From assembly GCA_018715395.1 (NCBI GenBank), contig DVLQ01000090.1, positions 1-33,860 on the forward strand: a stretch of 33,860 bases of DNA. The letters run 5' to 3'. Below the pieces are notes generated by a model. That model worked only from the letters and a program-made list of their open reading frames with translations. It did not search any database and was not told the DNA's origin. The position numbers and the translations under genes were made by a program. Source of the DNA: Candidatus Coprocola pullicola (GTDB lineage: Bacteria; Bacillota; Clostridia; Lachnospirales; Anaerotignaceae). Position 1 is the first letter of the stretch. Each line of letters starts with the position of its first letter. Of the stretch, positions 24,346-32,554 are shown one piece after another.

Positions 24346-24666
24346 ATGTTTGACAGTATAACATTTGGTAATGCCATTCGACATTGTCGAAAAAAGATGA
24401 ATCTTAAAATCATTGATATTGCTACAATTATTGACATTGATGAATCTTATCTGGGGCAAATTGAAAGAGGTGAAAAAATTCCTTCTGTAGATGTAGCTTT
24501 GGCTATTGTAAATTGCTTTGAAACAAATTTTCAATCTTTTTTATCTTCCGCTACTCCTGATATTGCAGATGATAATATACTATTGCGTAAAGAAATTGCT
24601 CATAAATTTTCAAAATTATCTCCAGCAGAAAAACAGTTTATTTGTAAAACAATCAATAAATTTTAG
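24346..24666 (+). CDS. XRE family regulator, first of a tandem pair
   Basis: A 106-residue protein with an N-terminal Cro/C1-type helix-turn-helix (about 7-63: GNAIRHCRKKMNLKIIDIAT, DESYLGQIERGEKIPSVD). The short C-terminal helical segment ends KLSPAEKQFICKTINKF. AAAGGATG precedes the ATG. It is followed after 11 bp by a second XRE gene and is divergent from the restriction-modification operon. It may be the control protein of that system or a leftover regulator of the mobile island; the sequence does not decide. Confidence 0.88.
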   Translation: MFDSITFGNAIRHCRKKMNLKIIDIATIIDIDESYLGQIERGEKIPSVDVALAIVNCFETNFQSFLSSATPDIADDNILLRKEIAHKFSKLSPAEKQFICKTINKF

Positions 24667-24677
24667 GAGGGGTCATA

Positions 24678-25052
24678 ATGTATAATATCGTTGCACTTAG
24701 CCAAAAAGTAAAACATTTCAGAAAACAACAAAATCTTACACAGCTTGACTTAGCTCGCCTTATGAAAACATCTCAAAGTAATATCTCCAATTTAGAAAAT
24801 GGAAATAATAAATTTAATATTCAAAAGCTTTCCAAGATTGCAGATATATTAAATGTTTCACTTGACGATTTATTACAAGATTCTTTAGTCAGCTATCAAA
24901 ACAAAAAAGATTTTTCTTCTTTTTATGATGAACAACTAAACTACATTACTTATCATTTCAACAGAAATGAACTTTTAAAAACACTTAGCTTTTTAGAAGA
25001 CTTTATCGAACTAAATAATACAAAAGAGAAAAAAGAAGATAGAGAATATTAA
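24678..25052 (+). CDS. XRE family regulator, second of a tandem pair
   Basis: A 124-residue protein with a Cro/C1-type helix-turn-helix at about 8-65 (KHFRKQQNLTQLDLARLMKT, SQSNISNLENGNNKFNIQKL). A helical tail of about 50 residues (DEQLNYITYHFNRNELLKTL) has no recognised domain. TTAGGAGGGG gives a strong ribosome site in the 11-bp gap after the first XRE gene, so both are co-transcribed. The two proteins are only distantly alike, hence not a recent tandem duplication. A terminator lies at 25165-25189. Confidence 0.88.
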   Translation: MYNIVALSQKVKHFRKQQNLTQLDLARLMKTSQSNISNLENGNNKFNIQKLSKIADILNVSLDDLLQDSLVSYQNKKDFSSFYDEQLNYITYHFNRNELLKTLSFLEDFIELNNTKEKKEDREY

Positions 25053-25164
25053 TGTTATTTTATGTTATTTTATTATTTTAATATCTTTTTTTATTTAGAA
25101 ATATCTTTTTATACTTACTTTCAAATTTTTATCTTTTCTTATCAAATTAATTTTCCATTCTTTT

Positions 25165-25189
25165 AAAAGCTTGTTTTACAGGCTTTTTT
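25165..25189 (+). terminator. Intrinsic terminator of the XRE pair
   Basis: AAAAGCTTGT pairs with ACAGGCTTTT (one wobble) around TTT, followed by T's. It lies about 110 bp beyond the stop of the second XRE gene. Confidence 0.65.
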
Positions 25190-25538
25190 CTTTTTTTCAC
25201 AAAATATACAATTTAAATGCAATAATGTATTTTGTTAATCTATTTTACAAAATATGCTTTACAATACATTTATTTTTTTATACAATAAATGTGTATGCGA
25301 CAATCCGTACTTGCCAAATTCTGTTTTATCGCATACTCCTTATAAATTCTCCTGCTTGTAAAATAAGCAGGAGAATACCCCTAAGTATCTTTCATTTTTC
25401 CTATATAGGCACAATGTCTATTCCTTTCAGGATGTGTAAACGCATAACCTATTCTGCCAACTATTACCTGCTACCTTTAAAAAGGCTTTTCGACTCCTAG
25501 TGTCAGTTGTTCTCCTAATTGATTCGCTGTTTATTCAG
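25190..25538. other. Relic sequence after the XRE pair, with a 12-bp perfect hairpin
   Basis: No gene could be supported. ATTCTCCTGCTT (25346-25357) and AAGCAGGAGAAT (25365-25376) form a perfect stem with a 7-nt loop and no T run, so it is not a normal terminator. The minus strand between here and the MobC-like fragment reads in pieces like decayed coding sequence. A plus-strand frame at 25171-25500 crosses the terminator and hairpin and has no ribosome site. Confidence 0.45.
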
Positions 25539-25628
25539 CTATCCTATCTGTATTTTTTTCTTAATCAACTCCCGTTCCTTCTCTTTTACCCATACAATGA
25601 TTTGCATGTTTTGTTTTCTGTTTTCCAT
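25539..25628 (-). pseudogene. MobC-like mobilisation protein fragment
   Basis: ATG at 25628 has a very good ribosome site (AAAGGAGG). The 29 codons read MENRKQNMQIIVWVKEKERE and LIKKKIQIG, then TAG. This resembles the N-terminus of relaxosome MobC proteins of Firmicutes elements, which start like MxNRKxxxQIxxRVTEKE and continue for about 100 residues. The rest is missing or scrambled. With the integrase relic it supports a former conjugative or mobilisable element. The match is from memory and short. Confidence 0.45.
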
Positions 25629-25968
25629 AAGTAGCCTCCTTTGGCTAACAAGACATTTCCAAACGGCATTTCTGCCTGTTGTGTGATAATTTTTCTTTTA
25701 TTATCTACAATATCCAATGAGGCGGTTTTGCCAAAGATTTTAGAAAAATTTAAAAATAATTCTTTTATGTTCTACTCCCCTGAACACAATGAAAATATCA
25801 AAAAATGAGGAAACAAAAATAACAAAATATTAAAAATATTGAACATATAAAAGTTGAGAAAATGTGTTACACCTTTATGAAAACAGATAATAAAGTTAAT
25901 TTTCATATGTTAAAATAGCTATATGTAACAAAACAACAAATCGGAATTTAGCTGAAAAGAAATTTCTT
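25629..25968. other. Relic region between the MobC-like fragment and the SdpI pseudogene
   Basis: On the minus strand an open stretch, SKIFGKTASLDIVDNKRK and IITQQAEMPFGNVLLAKGG, reads like the end of a protein and runs into the MobC-like ribosome site, but I cannot name it and saw no start. The rest is AT-rich and should hold the promoter of the SdpI-like gene. Confidence 0.4.
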
Positions 25969-26355
25969 ATGGAATTTTGGATTTATATGTTGATTATGGA
26001 TTTACTTCTTCCATTTACAATGATTGGTTTTGGAAGATATTTTATGAAAAAGGCTCCAAAAGAAATAAATGCGATGTTTGGATATTGGATATCGGATATC
26101 CATGTCTATGAAAAATAAGGACATATAGGAATTTGCTTATAAATATTACGGTAAAATATGGCATATATGTGGATGGATTACGTTGCCCATAACAGTAATA
26201 TTTATGCTTTTGGTAATCTCAGAAAAGGTGTGGGATTTGTAGAAATAATCGGAGTAATCATAATCAGAGTGCAGCTTGTGCCTTTCATTGGTTTTATTTT
26301 TTCAACAGAAATTGTATTGAGAAAAAATTTCGATAAAAATGGGGAAAGAAAATAA
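25969..26355 (+). pseudogene. Broken SdpI-family membrane protein
   Basis: SdpI-type proteins are small membrane proteins; the founder protects Bacillus from the SdpC toxin. Here ATG at 25969 starts EFWIYMLIMDLLLPFTMIGF, GRYFMKKAPKEINAMFGY. After a shift comes SMSMKNKDI, a TAG, and EFAYKYYGKIWHICGWITLP, as in the family's conserved TxxSMKNxxTWEFAHKYxG block. After a further shift the end reads VQLVPFIGFIFSTEIVLR and KNFDKNGERK to a stop at 26355. The length of about 128 codons is that of an intact gene. At least two shifts and one stop make it inactive. Only a weak ribosome site was seen. It probably came with the island. Confidence 0.7.
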
Positions 26356-26392
26356 ATTCCAGTTTGTAGCGCAAATAGCAAAAATAGAAAAC

Positions 26393-26440
26393 GCCGTCAA
26401 GGATAAGTTTTACATTTCCCATCCTTGACGGCATTTTTTT
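26393..26440 (+). terminator. Strong intrinsic terminator after the SdpI pseudogene
   Basis: GCCGTCAAGGAT (26393-26404) pairs perfectly with ATCCTTGACGGC (26421-26432), followed by ATTTTTTT. The well-preserved terminator contrasts with the broken gene before it, suggesting recent decay. Confidence 0.9.
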
Positions 26441-26757
26441 CCTTTATTGATAGACAATCAAGCGAGGGTAAGCGGACAAAGCGCCTACATTCTCAATCTA
26501 TTATGAAATATTTGCATTGAGAGGAAAAATTCTTTAATTTTATATGACCTCCAGAACTCAGTCAGAGCAGGTTAATGATTTTTATATACACATATCCTCA
26601 AAATGGTGTTTTCTACTATGTAACAGGAAAAAAAGACGAGCAAAAAGCAATCACTTCTCACTCGTCTTTCTTCGGACTCTGTATGGCACCTACCCTATTT
26701 CAGTTTGTTGATTGGTACTATTTTATCAATCATGACCATTAGTGTCTTTTTTTATTA
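26441..26757. other. Intergenic stretch before the chemotaxis gene
   Basis: No gene was seen. It contains the minus-strand terminator of the chemotaxis gene (26628-26669). The part at about 26460-26560 is slightly richer in G+C and may hold the outer junction of the accessory island, but no direct repeat could be assigned. Confidence 0.4.
26628..26669 (-). terminator. Intrinsic terminator of the chemotaxis receptor gene
   Basis: AAAGACGAG (26632-26640) and CTCGTCTTT (26661-26669) pair, and on the minus strand the stem is followed by seven T's. It lies about 90 bp past the stop at 26758. Confidence 0.7.
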
Positions 26758-28497
26758 TTAATATTTATCATAGTTATCTGATGTAAAATCATATTGCTGT
26801 TGTTCCTGTTCCATTGCAGTTTGTTGACTTCCATCATACTTAAACTGCATCATCAACTTCTTCATAATATTTGCTTGTGCTGATAACTCCTCACTCGCAG
26901 CGGCACTTTGCTGACTTGTAGCAGAGTTTGTTTGCACAACTGCTGAAATTTGGTCAACGCCCATTGTCACCTGACTGACAGAAACAGATTGCTGTTCACT
27001 AGCTTCTGCAATCATATCAATCAATCTTACCGCTTCTTTTGTCACAGCCACTGTTTCATCCAATGTTTTTGCAGTTTCTTCTGCTACTCTGGAGCCATTT
27101 TCTACAGCTTTTATAGTATCTTCAATCAATACAGTTGTGTTATTGGCTGCCTCAGCAGATTTTCCTGCCAAATTTCTTACTTCGTCCGCTACAACGGCAA
27201 ATCCCTTTCCGGCTGCGCCGGCTCTTGCGGCTTCCACTGCTGCATTTAAAGCTAAAATGTTTGTTTGGAATGCAATATCGTCAATGGTTTTTATAATTTT
27301 GGAAATTTCTTGTGATTTTTCTGTAATTTCGCTCATAGCTTGCATCATTTCATGCATTTGCTCATTACTTGTATCAATTTTTTGACCGGCTTGTTGAGAT
27401 TTTTCACTTGCTTGTTTTGCATTTTCTGCATTATTGGTAATCTGTTCAGACATTGCAGAAATAGTCGCAGAAAGTTCTTCTACAGAGCTGGCCTGTTCTG
27501 TCGCGCCTTGAGCCAAAGCCTGAGCGCCGCTGGAAACTTGCTCTGCACTATAAGAAACCTTACTTGCAGCATCATTTACTTGTGAAATAGTATTAGACAT
27601 ATTTTGTGTCAATTTTTCAATAGAGTACTCTATATTTTTAAAATCTCCCAAGAAATCTTGTGTCAAATGCACATCAAAGTTACCTTCTGCCATTTCTTCT
27701 GTAACTGTACTGATATCTGTAATATAAGAAGATAATGTATTTAAGGAAGATCTCATATCTTCTGCCAATTGACCTACTGCATCTTTTGAAACATATGTAA
27801 TATCTGCACTTAAATCGCCTTGCGCCATTTTTTGAGTTGCTTGCTGAACCATTTTAATCGGCTCTGTAATACTTCTTGTAATAAATATACTAAATAAAAC
27901 ACAAATAATGATACCAATCACCAAAAGAATAATAACAAATATTTCAGAAAGAATTACATTTCTATTTCCTTGCGCTATCATTTCTTGCTGTTGTTGTTGC
28001 GCTACGGCATCCAGCTGTTGTGCAATATCAGCCGCCTCATTTAATGCCGGTGTACAGACTGTTGCAATCAAATCCAATGCTTTATCACGATTGCCGTTTT
28101 TTAACTCTGTTACAATTTTATTTGCTTCTACAATCCATTGATTTACTTTGTCATAGTAATCTTGTGCCAAGCTATTTGTACCTGCATAGATAATTTTAAT
28201 ATTTTCCATTTTTTGTTCTAATGAAGCTTGCATAGATTTTATATTTGTTTCATGTGTGCTATATTGGGCAGGATTTGTTTCCAACGCCATATCTCTCACA
28301 TATCTTGCCATAACATTCATATCTACTCTGGCATTTTTTATTGAAAAGCTATTTTCAATCGGTCCGCTTATAATACCATCATAGTTCTTTCTACTGTTAG
28401 ACAATGCTATAATAGAAGCAATTACAATAATTGCAGATAATACAATGACAACTAAATATCCTCCTAATAGCCTTGTTTTAATTTTCCAATTTCTCAA
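26758..28497 (-). CDS. Methyl-accepting chemotaxis protein
   Basis: A 579-residue membrane receptor. TM1 is at about 10-32, a four-helix-bundle ligand region at about 35-180, and TM2 at about 182-207. HAMP covers about 208-260, with a second HAMP-like helix pair up to 297. The cytoplasmic signalling hairpin (about 300-550) has tip [20 protein letters not shown] (409-428) and [14 protein letters not shown], where CheA and CheW dock, flanked by Glu/Gln-rich methylation helices. The tail is Gln-rich and does not end in a CheR-binding pentapeptide. The start is TTG at 28497 with AAGAAGGG upstream; the next Met would remove TM1. A strong own promoter is present. No other chemotaxis gene is nearby, so it is an orphan receptor feeding a distant array. 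Confidence 0.95.
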   Translation of the reverse strand: MRNWKIKTRLLGGYLVVIVLSAIIVIASIIALSNSRKNYDGIISGPIENSFSIKNARVDMNVMARYVRDMALETNPAQYSTHETNIKSMQASLEQKMENIKIIYAGTNSLAQDYYDKVNQWIVEANKIVTELKNGNRDKALDLIATVCTPALNEAADIAQQLDAVAQQQQQEMIAQGNRNVILSEIFVIILLVIGIIICVLFSIFITRSITEPIKMVQQATQKMAQGDLSADITYVSKDAVGQLAEDMRSSLNTLSSYITDISTVTEEMAEGNFDVHLTQDFLGDFKNIEYSIEKLTQNMSNTISQVNDAASKVSYSAEQVSSGAQALAQGATEQASSVEELSATISAMSEQITNNAENAKQASEKSQQAGQKIDTSNEQMHEMMQAMSEITEKSQEISKIIKTIDDIAFQTNILALNAAVEAARAGAAGKGFAVVADEVRNLAGKSAEAANNTTVLIEDTIKAVENGSRVAEETAKTLDETVAVTKEAVRLIDMIAEASEQQSVSVSQVTMGVDQISAVVQTNSATSQQSAAASEELSAQANIMKKLMMQFKYDGSQQTAMEQEQQQYDFTSDNYDKY

Positions 28498-28552
28498 AAG
28501 ATGTCCCTTCTTTCTTAATTTTAGTGAATCTACCCATTCAATGATTACACAA

Positions 28553-28582
28553 ATTTTAGCATCAATGTATAATGATTGTCAA
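28553..28582 (-). promoter_or_regulatory. Vegetative promoter of the chemotaxis gene
   Basis: On the minus strand a perfect TTGACA (28577-28582), an 18-nt spacer and TAAAAT (28553-28558). It lies between the FAD protein stop and the receptor start, so the receptor is transcribed separately. No sigma-D-type motility promoter was recognised. Confidence 0.75.
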
Positions 28583-28598
28583 TATATTCTTTTTTCCT

Positions 28599-30173
28599 TT
28601 ATTTTCCTTTTTGGAAAACTTTTTCTGCTGCAATGACTCCGTCAATAGCCGCTGATACAATACCGCCTGCATATCCCGCTCCTTCGCCTGTAGGATACAA
28701 TCCTTCTACAGAAACACATTCTCTTTCTCTATTTCTTACAATTCTAACAGGAGAAGAACTTCTGCTTTCTATGGCAGTCAATACGGCGTCTTCTCTGTCA
28801 AATCCCTTTAATTTTTTTCCAAATTCTACAATAGCCTCTTGTAATGCCTCTGTCATATATTCAGGAAGTATCTCCTTGATATTGCAAAATGTTGTCTTTG
28901 GGCGATAAGTGCTTTTTACCTCTCCCAAATTTTGTGAAACTTCTCCTTTCAAAAAATCGCCTACCAACTGTATTGGTGCAAAGCCTTCTCCTTTTTGAAA
29001 TGCCTTTTCTTCCAGTGTTCTTTGCAGCTGTATTCCTGCCAATGGGTGCTCGCTGCCAAAATCTTGCGGAAACACTTGTACAAGCAATGCACTATTGGCA
29101 TTGATGCCATCTCTTTTATATTCACTCATACCATTTATAGCAATTTTTCCTTTTTCCGAGGCCGCTCCCACAACATATCCTCCCGGACACATACAAAATG
29201 TATAAACCCCCCTTCCCTTTGATGTAGTATATGTCAAATGATAGTCTGCTGGAGGAAGCTTCTTTGCCAACGCGCCATATTGGGCTGTATTAATCATTTC
29301 TTGAGGGTGTTCGATGCGTACGCCCATAGCAAAGGGTTTTTGCTCCATGTAAACGCCTCTTTTATAAAGCAGTTCAAATGTATCTCTTGCACTGTGCCCT
29401 ATTGCCAATATAACAGCGTCTGTGTTAATACGTTCTGACTCATTGACAACAACAGCTTTTATTTTTCCATCGATTATTTTAAAATCTGTTACTTTACTTT
29501 CAAAATAAATTTCTCCTCCTAACGCAATGATTTTTTTTCTGATATTTTTTACCACTTCTTTTAGTTTGTCTGTACCAATGTGAGGCTTATTGTCATACAA
29601 TATTTCCGCCGGCGCGCCTGCTTCCGCAAACTCTTCTAAAACCTTTCTGCAACGAATGTCTTTACTTCTTGCTGTCAATTTCCCATCAGAAAAAGTTCCT
29701 GCACCGCCTTCTCCAAACTGCACATTGCTTTCTGAATTAAGCCCCTTTCCCTGCCAAAAATCTTCTACTGTTTTTGTCCTTTTATCCACCTCTTCTCCTC
29801 TTTCCAGTATAATAGGACAAAGTCCCATTTCTGCCAAAAGAAGTCCTGCAAACATACCGGCTGGTCCAAAACCTACTACAACAGGTCTTGTTTTTAAAGA
29901 AGACTTTCCCTGAGGAAAATAATACGTCATATCCGGCGTAATGGTAATGTTTTTTCCTTTTGTATGCTCCAATATTTTCTTTTCATTCTTTACTTTTATA
30001 TCTACTGTATAAACATACTGTATTTCTTCTTTTCTTCTGGCGTCTAATGCTTTTTTATATATTCTTTGTTCTATGATATCTGCTGAATGGATATGCAGTT
30101 TTTTTCTGATTTTTTCTTTTAAAAGTGTTTCACTTTCTCCGATTGCTAATTTAATCTCTCCTACCCGAATCAT
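28599..30173 (-). CDS. FAD-dependent protein, COG2509 family
   Basis: A 524-residue flavoprotein. An N-terminal domain of about 90 residues (including RKKLHIHSADIIEQRIYKK) precedes the dinucleotide-binding motif VVGFGPAGMFAGLLLAE (about 99-115). Then come ERGEEVDKRTKTVEDFW, NVQFGEGGAGTFSDGKL and, near the end, LYPTGEGAGYAGGIVSAAID. This is the arrangement of the widespread COG2509 family of predicted FAD dehydrogenases, whose substrate is not established. ATG at 30173 sits 2 bp after the truA stop, with AAAGGTGG inside the end of truA, indicating translational coupling; an in-frame GTG three codons earlier overlaps truA and lacks a site. It is last in the operon. Confidence 0.92.
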   Translation of the reverse strand: MIRVGEIKLAIGESETLLKEKIRKKLHIHSADIIEQRIYKKALDARRKEEIQYVYTVDIKVKNEKKILEHTKGKNITITPDMTYYFPQGKSSLKTRPVVVGFGPAGMFAGLLLAEMGLCPIILERGEEVDKRTKTVEDFWQGKGLNSESNVQFGEGGAGTFSDGKLTARSKDIRCRKVLEEFAEAGAPAEILYDNKPHIGTDKLKEVVKNIRKKIIALGGEIYFESKVTDFKIIDGKIKAVVVNESERINTDAVILAIGHSARDTFELLYKRGVYMEQKPFAMGVRIEHPQEMINTAQYGALAKKLPPADYHLTYTTSKGRGVYTFCMCPGGYVVGAASEKGKIAINGMSEYKRDGINANSALLVQVFPQDFGSEHPLAGIQLQRTLEEKAFQKGEGFAPIQLVGDFLKGEVSQNLGEVKSTYRPKTTFCNIKEILPEYMTEALQEAIVEFGKKLKGFDREDAVLTAIESRSSSPVRIVRNRERECVSVEGLYPTGEGAGYAGGIVSAAIDGVIAAEKVFQKGK

Positions 30174-30175
30174 AT

Positions 30176-30922
30176 TTACCACCTTTTATCATAAAATACT
30201 TTTGCTAGTACAAGCCCCTTTGCCGGCGCTGTAAAACCTGCCGCTTCTCTGCTTTTTGCCTCAAAAATTTCCGGTATGCTTTCGGCTTTTCTTTTTCCCT
30301 CTCCCACTTCTATCAGTGTGCCGGAAAGTATCCTAACCATATTATATAAAAAACCGTTTCCTGTAAATATCAGCTGTATTTCTTCTCCTTTTTTCAAAAA
30401 CTCTATATGATACACAAAACGTATTGTAGATTTCTTTGTTTTTTTGACAGAAGAAAAATTTTGAAAATCATGCTCTCCTAGCAAATATGAAGCCGCTTTT
30501 TTCATTTGTTCTACATCCAAAGGCGTTTTATCTACAAAAACATATTTTCTTTCAAACACAGGAGGTATGACACTATTCCAAATGCGATAGACATAAGTCT
30601 TTGCTGTAGCATGCAAGCGGCTATGAAAACGGGGAGGAACCTTTTCCAAAGAGAGCAGTGCAATATCTTCCGGCAAAGCATCATTAATTTTTAAAAAAAG
30701 CTCTTTTGTTTTTCCTTCCCAGTTCATATGAAAATTTGCCACTTGACCCCATGCATGTGTTCCGGCATCCGTTCTTCCAGAGCCAAAAACTTCTACGGTA
30801 TTTTCAGATAATCGGTTCAGTATGTTTTCCAGTTTTTCTTGTATTGTATTTTTTGTATTACCTTGTTTTTGCCAACCATTGTAACGGCTTCCATCATATT
30901 GCAGTAGCATTTTATAGTTCAT
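30176..30922 (-). CDS. truA: tRNA pseudouridine(38-40) synthase TruA
   Basis: TruA converts uridines 38-40 in the tRNA anticodon stem to pseudouridine. The 248-residue product has normal length. Key parts are LLQYDGSRYNGWQKQ at the start, catalytic Asp52 in GSGRTDAGTHA, RLHATAKTYVYRIWN, FQNFSSVKK and the late GNGFLYNMVRILSGTLIEVG. The frame is open 46 codons further upstream, but that stretch overlaps the preceding gene and has no family match, so ATG at 30922 is used, with AAAGAAG close before it. It lies 11 bp after a small membrane-protein gene and 2 bp before the FAD gene. Confidence 0.96.
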   Translation of the reverse strand: MNYKMLLQYDGSRYNGWQKQGNTKNTIQEKLENILNRLSENTVEVFGSGRTDAGTHAWGQVANFHMNWEGKTKELFLKINDALPEDIALLSLEKVPPRFHSRLHATAKTYVYRIWNSVIPPVFERKYVFVDKTPLDVEQMKKAASYLLGEHDFQNFSSVKKTKKSTIRFVYHIEFLKKGEEIQLIFTGNGFLYNMVRILSGTLIEVGEGKRKAESIPEIFEAKSREAAGFTAPAKGLVLAKVFYDKRW

Positions 30923-30933
30923 ATCTTCTTTAT

Positions 30934-31236
30934 TTACATTCCTTTCTTCTTTTTTCTTTGATAATAAGGTTTGTCCCGAAAAGCAGTACAAGCAAAATAA
31001 ATCAGACAAATCCAAATCAGTATATTTTGATATTTTCCATATTGACTCATTATCGTACAAACTAATATGACAATACCGCCTATTATATTAAATATTCCCC
31101 CTTGCTTTGTGTATCCAAACCTATCTTCTGGCAATATATTGGCATTTTTTGTTTGAAACGTTTTTGTAAAAAAGAATTCTCCTATGCCATAACAAAATGC
31201 TAAAAATCCTACTATTATCATAATCCAAAAAAGCAT
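30934..31236 (-). CDS. Small membrane protein, related to its upstream neighbour
   Basis: A 100-residue protein with three likely membrane segments: 3-20 (FWIMIIVGFLAFCYGIGE), about 47-64 (GIFNIIGGIVILVCTIM) and 72-85 (ILIWICLIYFACTA), with a very basic tail RKKKKGM. ATG at 31236 follows GGGAGG with 7 nt; an ATG five codons earlier overlaps that site. It shares the pattern F-x-TK-F, D-x-F-x-YTK-x-G-x-F-x-I-x-x-GI with the 31312-31680 product, so the pair arose by duplication. It is transcribed just before truA. I do not recognise the family, and function is unknown. Confidence 0.75.
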   Translation of the reverse strand: MLFWIMIIVGFLAFCYGIGEFFFTKTFQTKNANILPEDRFGYTKQGGIFNIIGGIVILVCTIMSQYGKYQNILIWICLIYFACTAFRDKPYYQRKKKKGM

Positions 31237-31311
31237 ACTCTTTCCTCCCATATTTTTTAGACAAAATCCTTTTTTGTTACTATATCACTCTAATGACATA
31301 ATAAATAACAT

Positions 31312-31680
31312 TCATTGATGTGTTTCATTTTTTTTCTCTATTGCCAAACATTGTTCTTGTAATATTTCATTTTCTTGAGATTGTTTTTTTCTGTCAGTAT
31401 AGCTGCGATTCCATTTATTAAAATAAAATAATACTGCCATAACCACTATCATTAATAAAATGACGCTATATTTTGCTCCTACCAAAGAAGGTATGACTTT
31501 GTCAAAGAGCAAAAAACAAATACCAATGCCAATTTCAAATTTTCCCATACCTTTTGTATATTCAAATTGATCCCTTTGTAAAACATTTTTCATATTTGTT
31601 AAAAATTTTTCTGTAAAAAAAAGGTATCTTAATCCATTAAATATCCATATTATACCAAATATTGTCATAATACCTATCAT
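31312..31680 (-). CDS. Small membrane protein, paralogue of the next gene
   Basis: A 122-residue protein with three predicted membrane segments: about 2-21 (IGIMTIFGIIWIFNGLRYLF), 50-68 (FEIGIGICFLLFDKVIPSL) and 72-87 (VILLMIVVMAVLFYF). A charged tail of about 35 residues (RKKQSQENEILQEQC, then EKKNETHQ) follows. The loop QRDQFEYTKGMGKF matches PEDRFGYTKQGGIF of the paralogue at 30934. AAGGGAGG precedes the ATG. It probably heads the operon leading to truA; 75 bp separate it from the next gene. Function unknown. Confidence 0.75.
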   Translation of the reverse strand: MIGIMTIFGIIWIFNGLRYLFFTEKFLTNMKNVLQRDQFEYTKGMGKFEIGIGICFLLFDKVIPSLVGAKYSVILLMIVVMAVLFYFNKWNRSYTDRKKQSQENEILQEQCLAIEKKNETHQ

Positions 31681-31886
31681 TTTTATTTCCTCCCTTTAAA
31701 AATCATTTTTACCAGTATACCACAAAAATTACCTCTTTTGTTTTCATTTTTTCATAGAAACATTGCCACACACGATTACAATCACCAATATGGTGATTTG
31801 CTCTGCTCCTAGAAAGTATCATTACTAGCTATACTTGCTCCACCAAGCACTATGCCTCCTCAACTACGGCCCTTGTCGGGCTATTT

Positions 31887-32325
31887 TTATTTGTTTGCTT
31901 TTACTTTGGTACTCGTAAATGGTTCAATGTGCTCACTGAAACTAATTTTATCTGTGATAGAGTCTTTTTTTAACTGATTATTAATATATTCACGTATTTT
32001 TTCTGTCGTATCAACGTCATATCCTCTACACCAAAACGTTTTATTCCCATAATTTATATTTTTCATTTGTATGTCTGTTAAAATAATAAGATAACTTTTT
32101 TTCAAATATCCAACAATTTCTGATACACTGTATTTGGATAGTATACCAATCAGCATATGTATATGATTGGGACAACATTGTGCCGCTATCATTTCTATTG
32201 CCTTTCTATCACATAATTTTTGAAGTATTTTTCCTATCTCAGCTTTCATTTTTCCGTATATTACCTATGTTCTATATTTTGGCGCCAATAATATGATATT
32301 TGCATTTCCAACTTGTATGTGCTAA
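31887..32325 (-). pseudogene. tnpA: Broken IS200 Y1 transposase TnpA
   Basis: The open part (ATG 32249 to 31887) gives 120 residues: MKAEIGKILQKLCDRKAIEM, CCPNHIHMLIG with the HUH pair H-x-H, SVSEIVGYLKKS, NKTFWCRGYDVDT and the Tyr helix IREYINNQLKKD. Upstream, in frame, lies LAPKYRT, a TAG, then VIYGK where intact proteins have KYRRKVIYGK. Before that, in another frame, is LAHTSWKCKYHII, the usual TnpA opening. So a frameshift, a nonsense codon and loss of a normal start codon inactivate it, although the catalytic residues of the C-terminal part survive. It is not closely similar to the relic at 2774-3060. Confidence 0.85.
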
Positions 32326-32389
32326 AAAAACCTCCTATGCTTTCTTGCATCTTGGCAGATTTAAGATGATTATAGCATAGAAGGTTTTT
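32326..32389 (-). promoter_or_regulatory. Left-end hairpin that sequesters the tnpA ribosome site
   Basis: Arms 32326-32341 and 32374-32389 pair over about 15 bp with one mismatch, with an inner CATCTT/AAGATG stem. On the transposase RNA the 3' arm contains AGGAGG, so the ribosome site is buried. Such translational self-limitation by a 5' hairpin is known for IS200 of enterobacteria. Confidence 0.65.
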
Positions 32390-32397
32390 GCCTAAAG

Positions 32398-32538
32398 CTA
32401 AATATTGTTGATTCTTTTAGCATAGCCGAGGTTTTTTATTGGATTCACCAACAAAACGACGTTATGTTTTCCATTGGAATCATAACCCCAAATTGTATGC
32501 AGCATTGTAAAATCAGCATTTGTATCTTCTTCTTGCAT
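32398..32538 (-). CDS. Short frame at the 3' end of the membrane-protein gene, possibly its displaced C-terminus
   Basis: Forty-six codons beginning MQEEDTNADFTMLHTIWGYD and continuing SNGKHNVVLLVNPIKNLGY. The composition is protein-like rather than random. The frame is open further upstream through NNNFFERV, past the stop of the 32555-33625 gene, in a different frame. It could be a separate small gene, but only a poor ribosome site was seen, or the true end of that protein after a frameshift at a T run near 32570. It stops just where the IS200 relic begins. Confidence 0.35.
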   Translation of the reverse strand: MQEEDTNADFTMLHTIWGYDSNGKHNVVLLVNPIKNLGYAKRINNI

Positions 32539-32554
32539 TACTCTTTCAAAAAAA

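Larger units (their letters stand above)
31780..32389 (-). mobile_element. Decayed IS200-type element with end hairpins
   Basis: A single-gene IS200-like unit. The broken transposase lies at 31887-32325. Past its 3' end there are GCCC/GGGC (31869-31881) and a perfect 8-bp hairpin AATCACCA/TGGTGATT (31780-31798), candidates for right-end structures. Before its 5' end a long hairpin occupies 32326-32389. Exact ends could not be fixed because IS200 elements lack inverted repeats and target duplications. Confidence 0.6.

Noticed and set aside
25171-25500. 109-codon plus-strand frame
   Set aside because: Starts inside a terminator, crosses a perfect hairpin and has no ribosome site; the minus strand reads like decayed mobile-element coding sequence.
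26158-26355. Independent 65-residue protein
   Set aside because: It is the last in-frame piece of the broken SdpI-type gene starting at 25969.
30923-31060. N-terminal extension of TruA
   Set aside because: The 46 extra codons overlap the preceding gene, do not match TruA proteins and lack a ribosome site.
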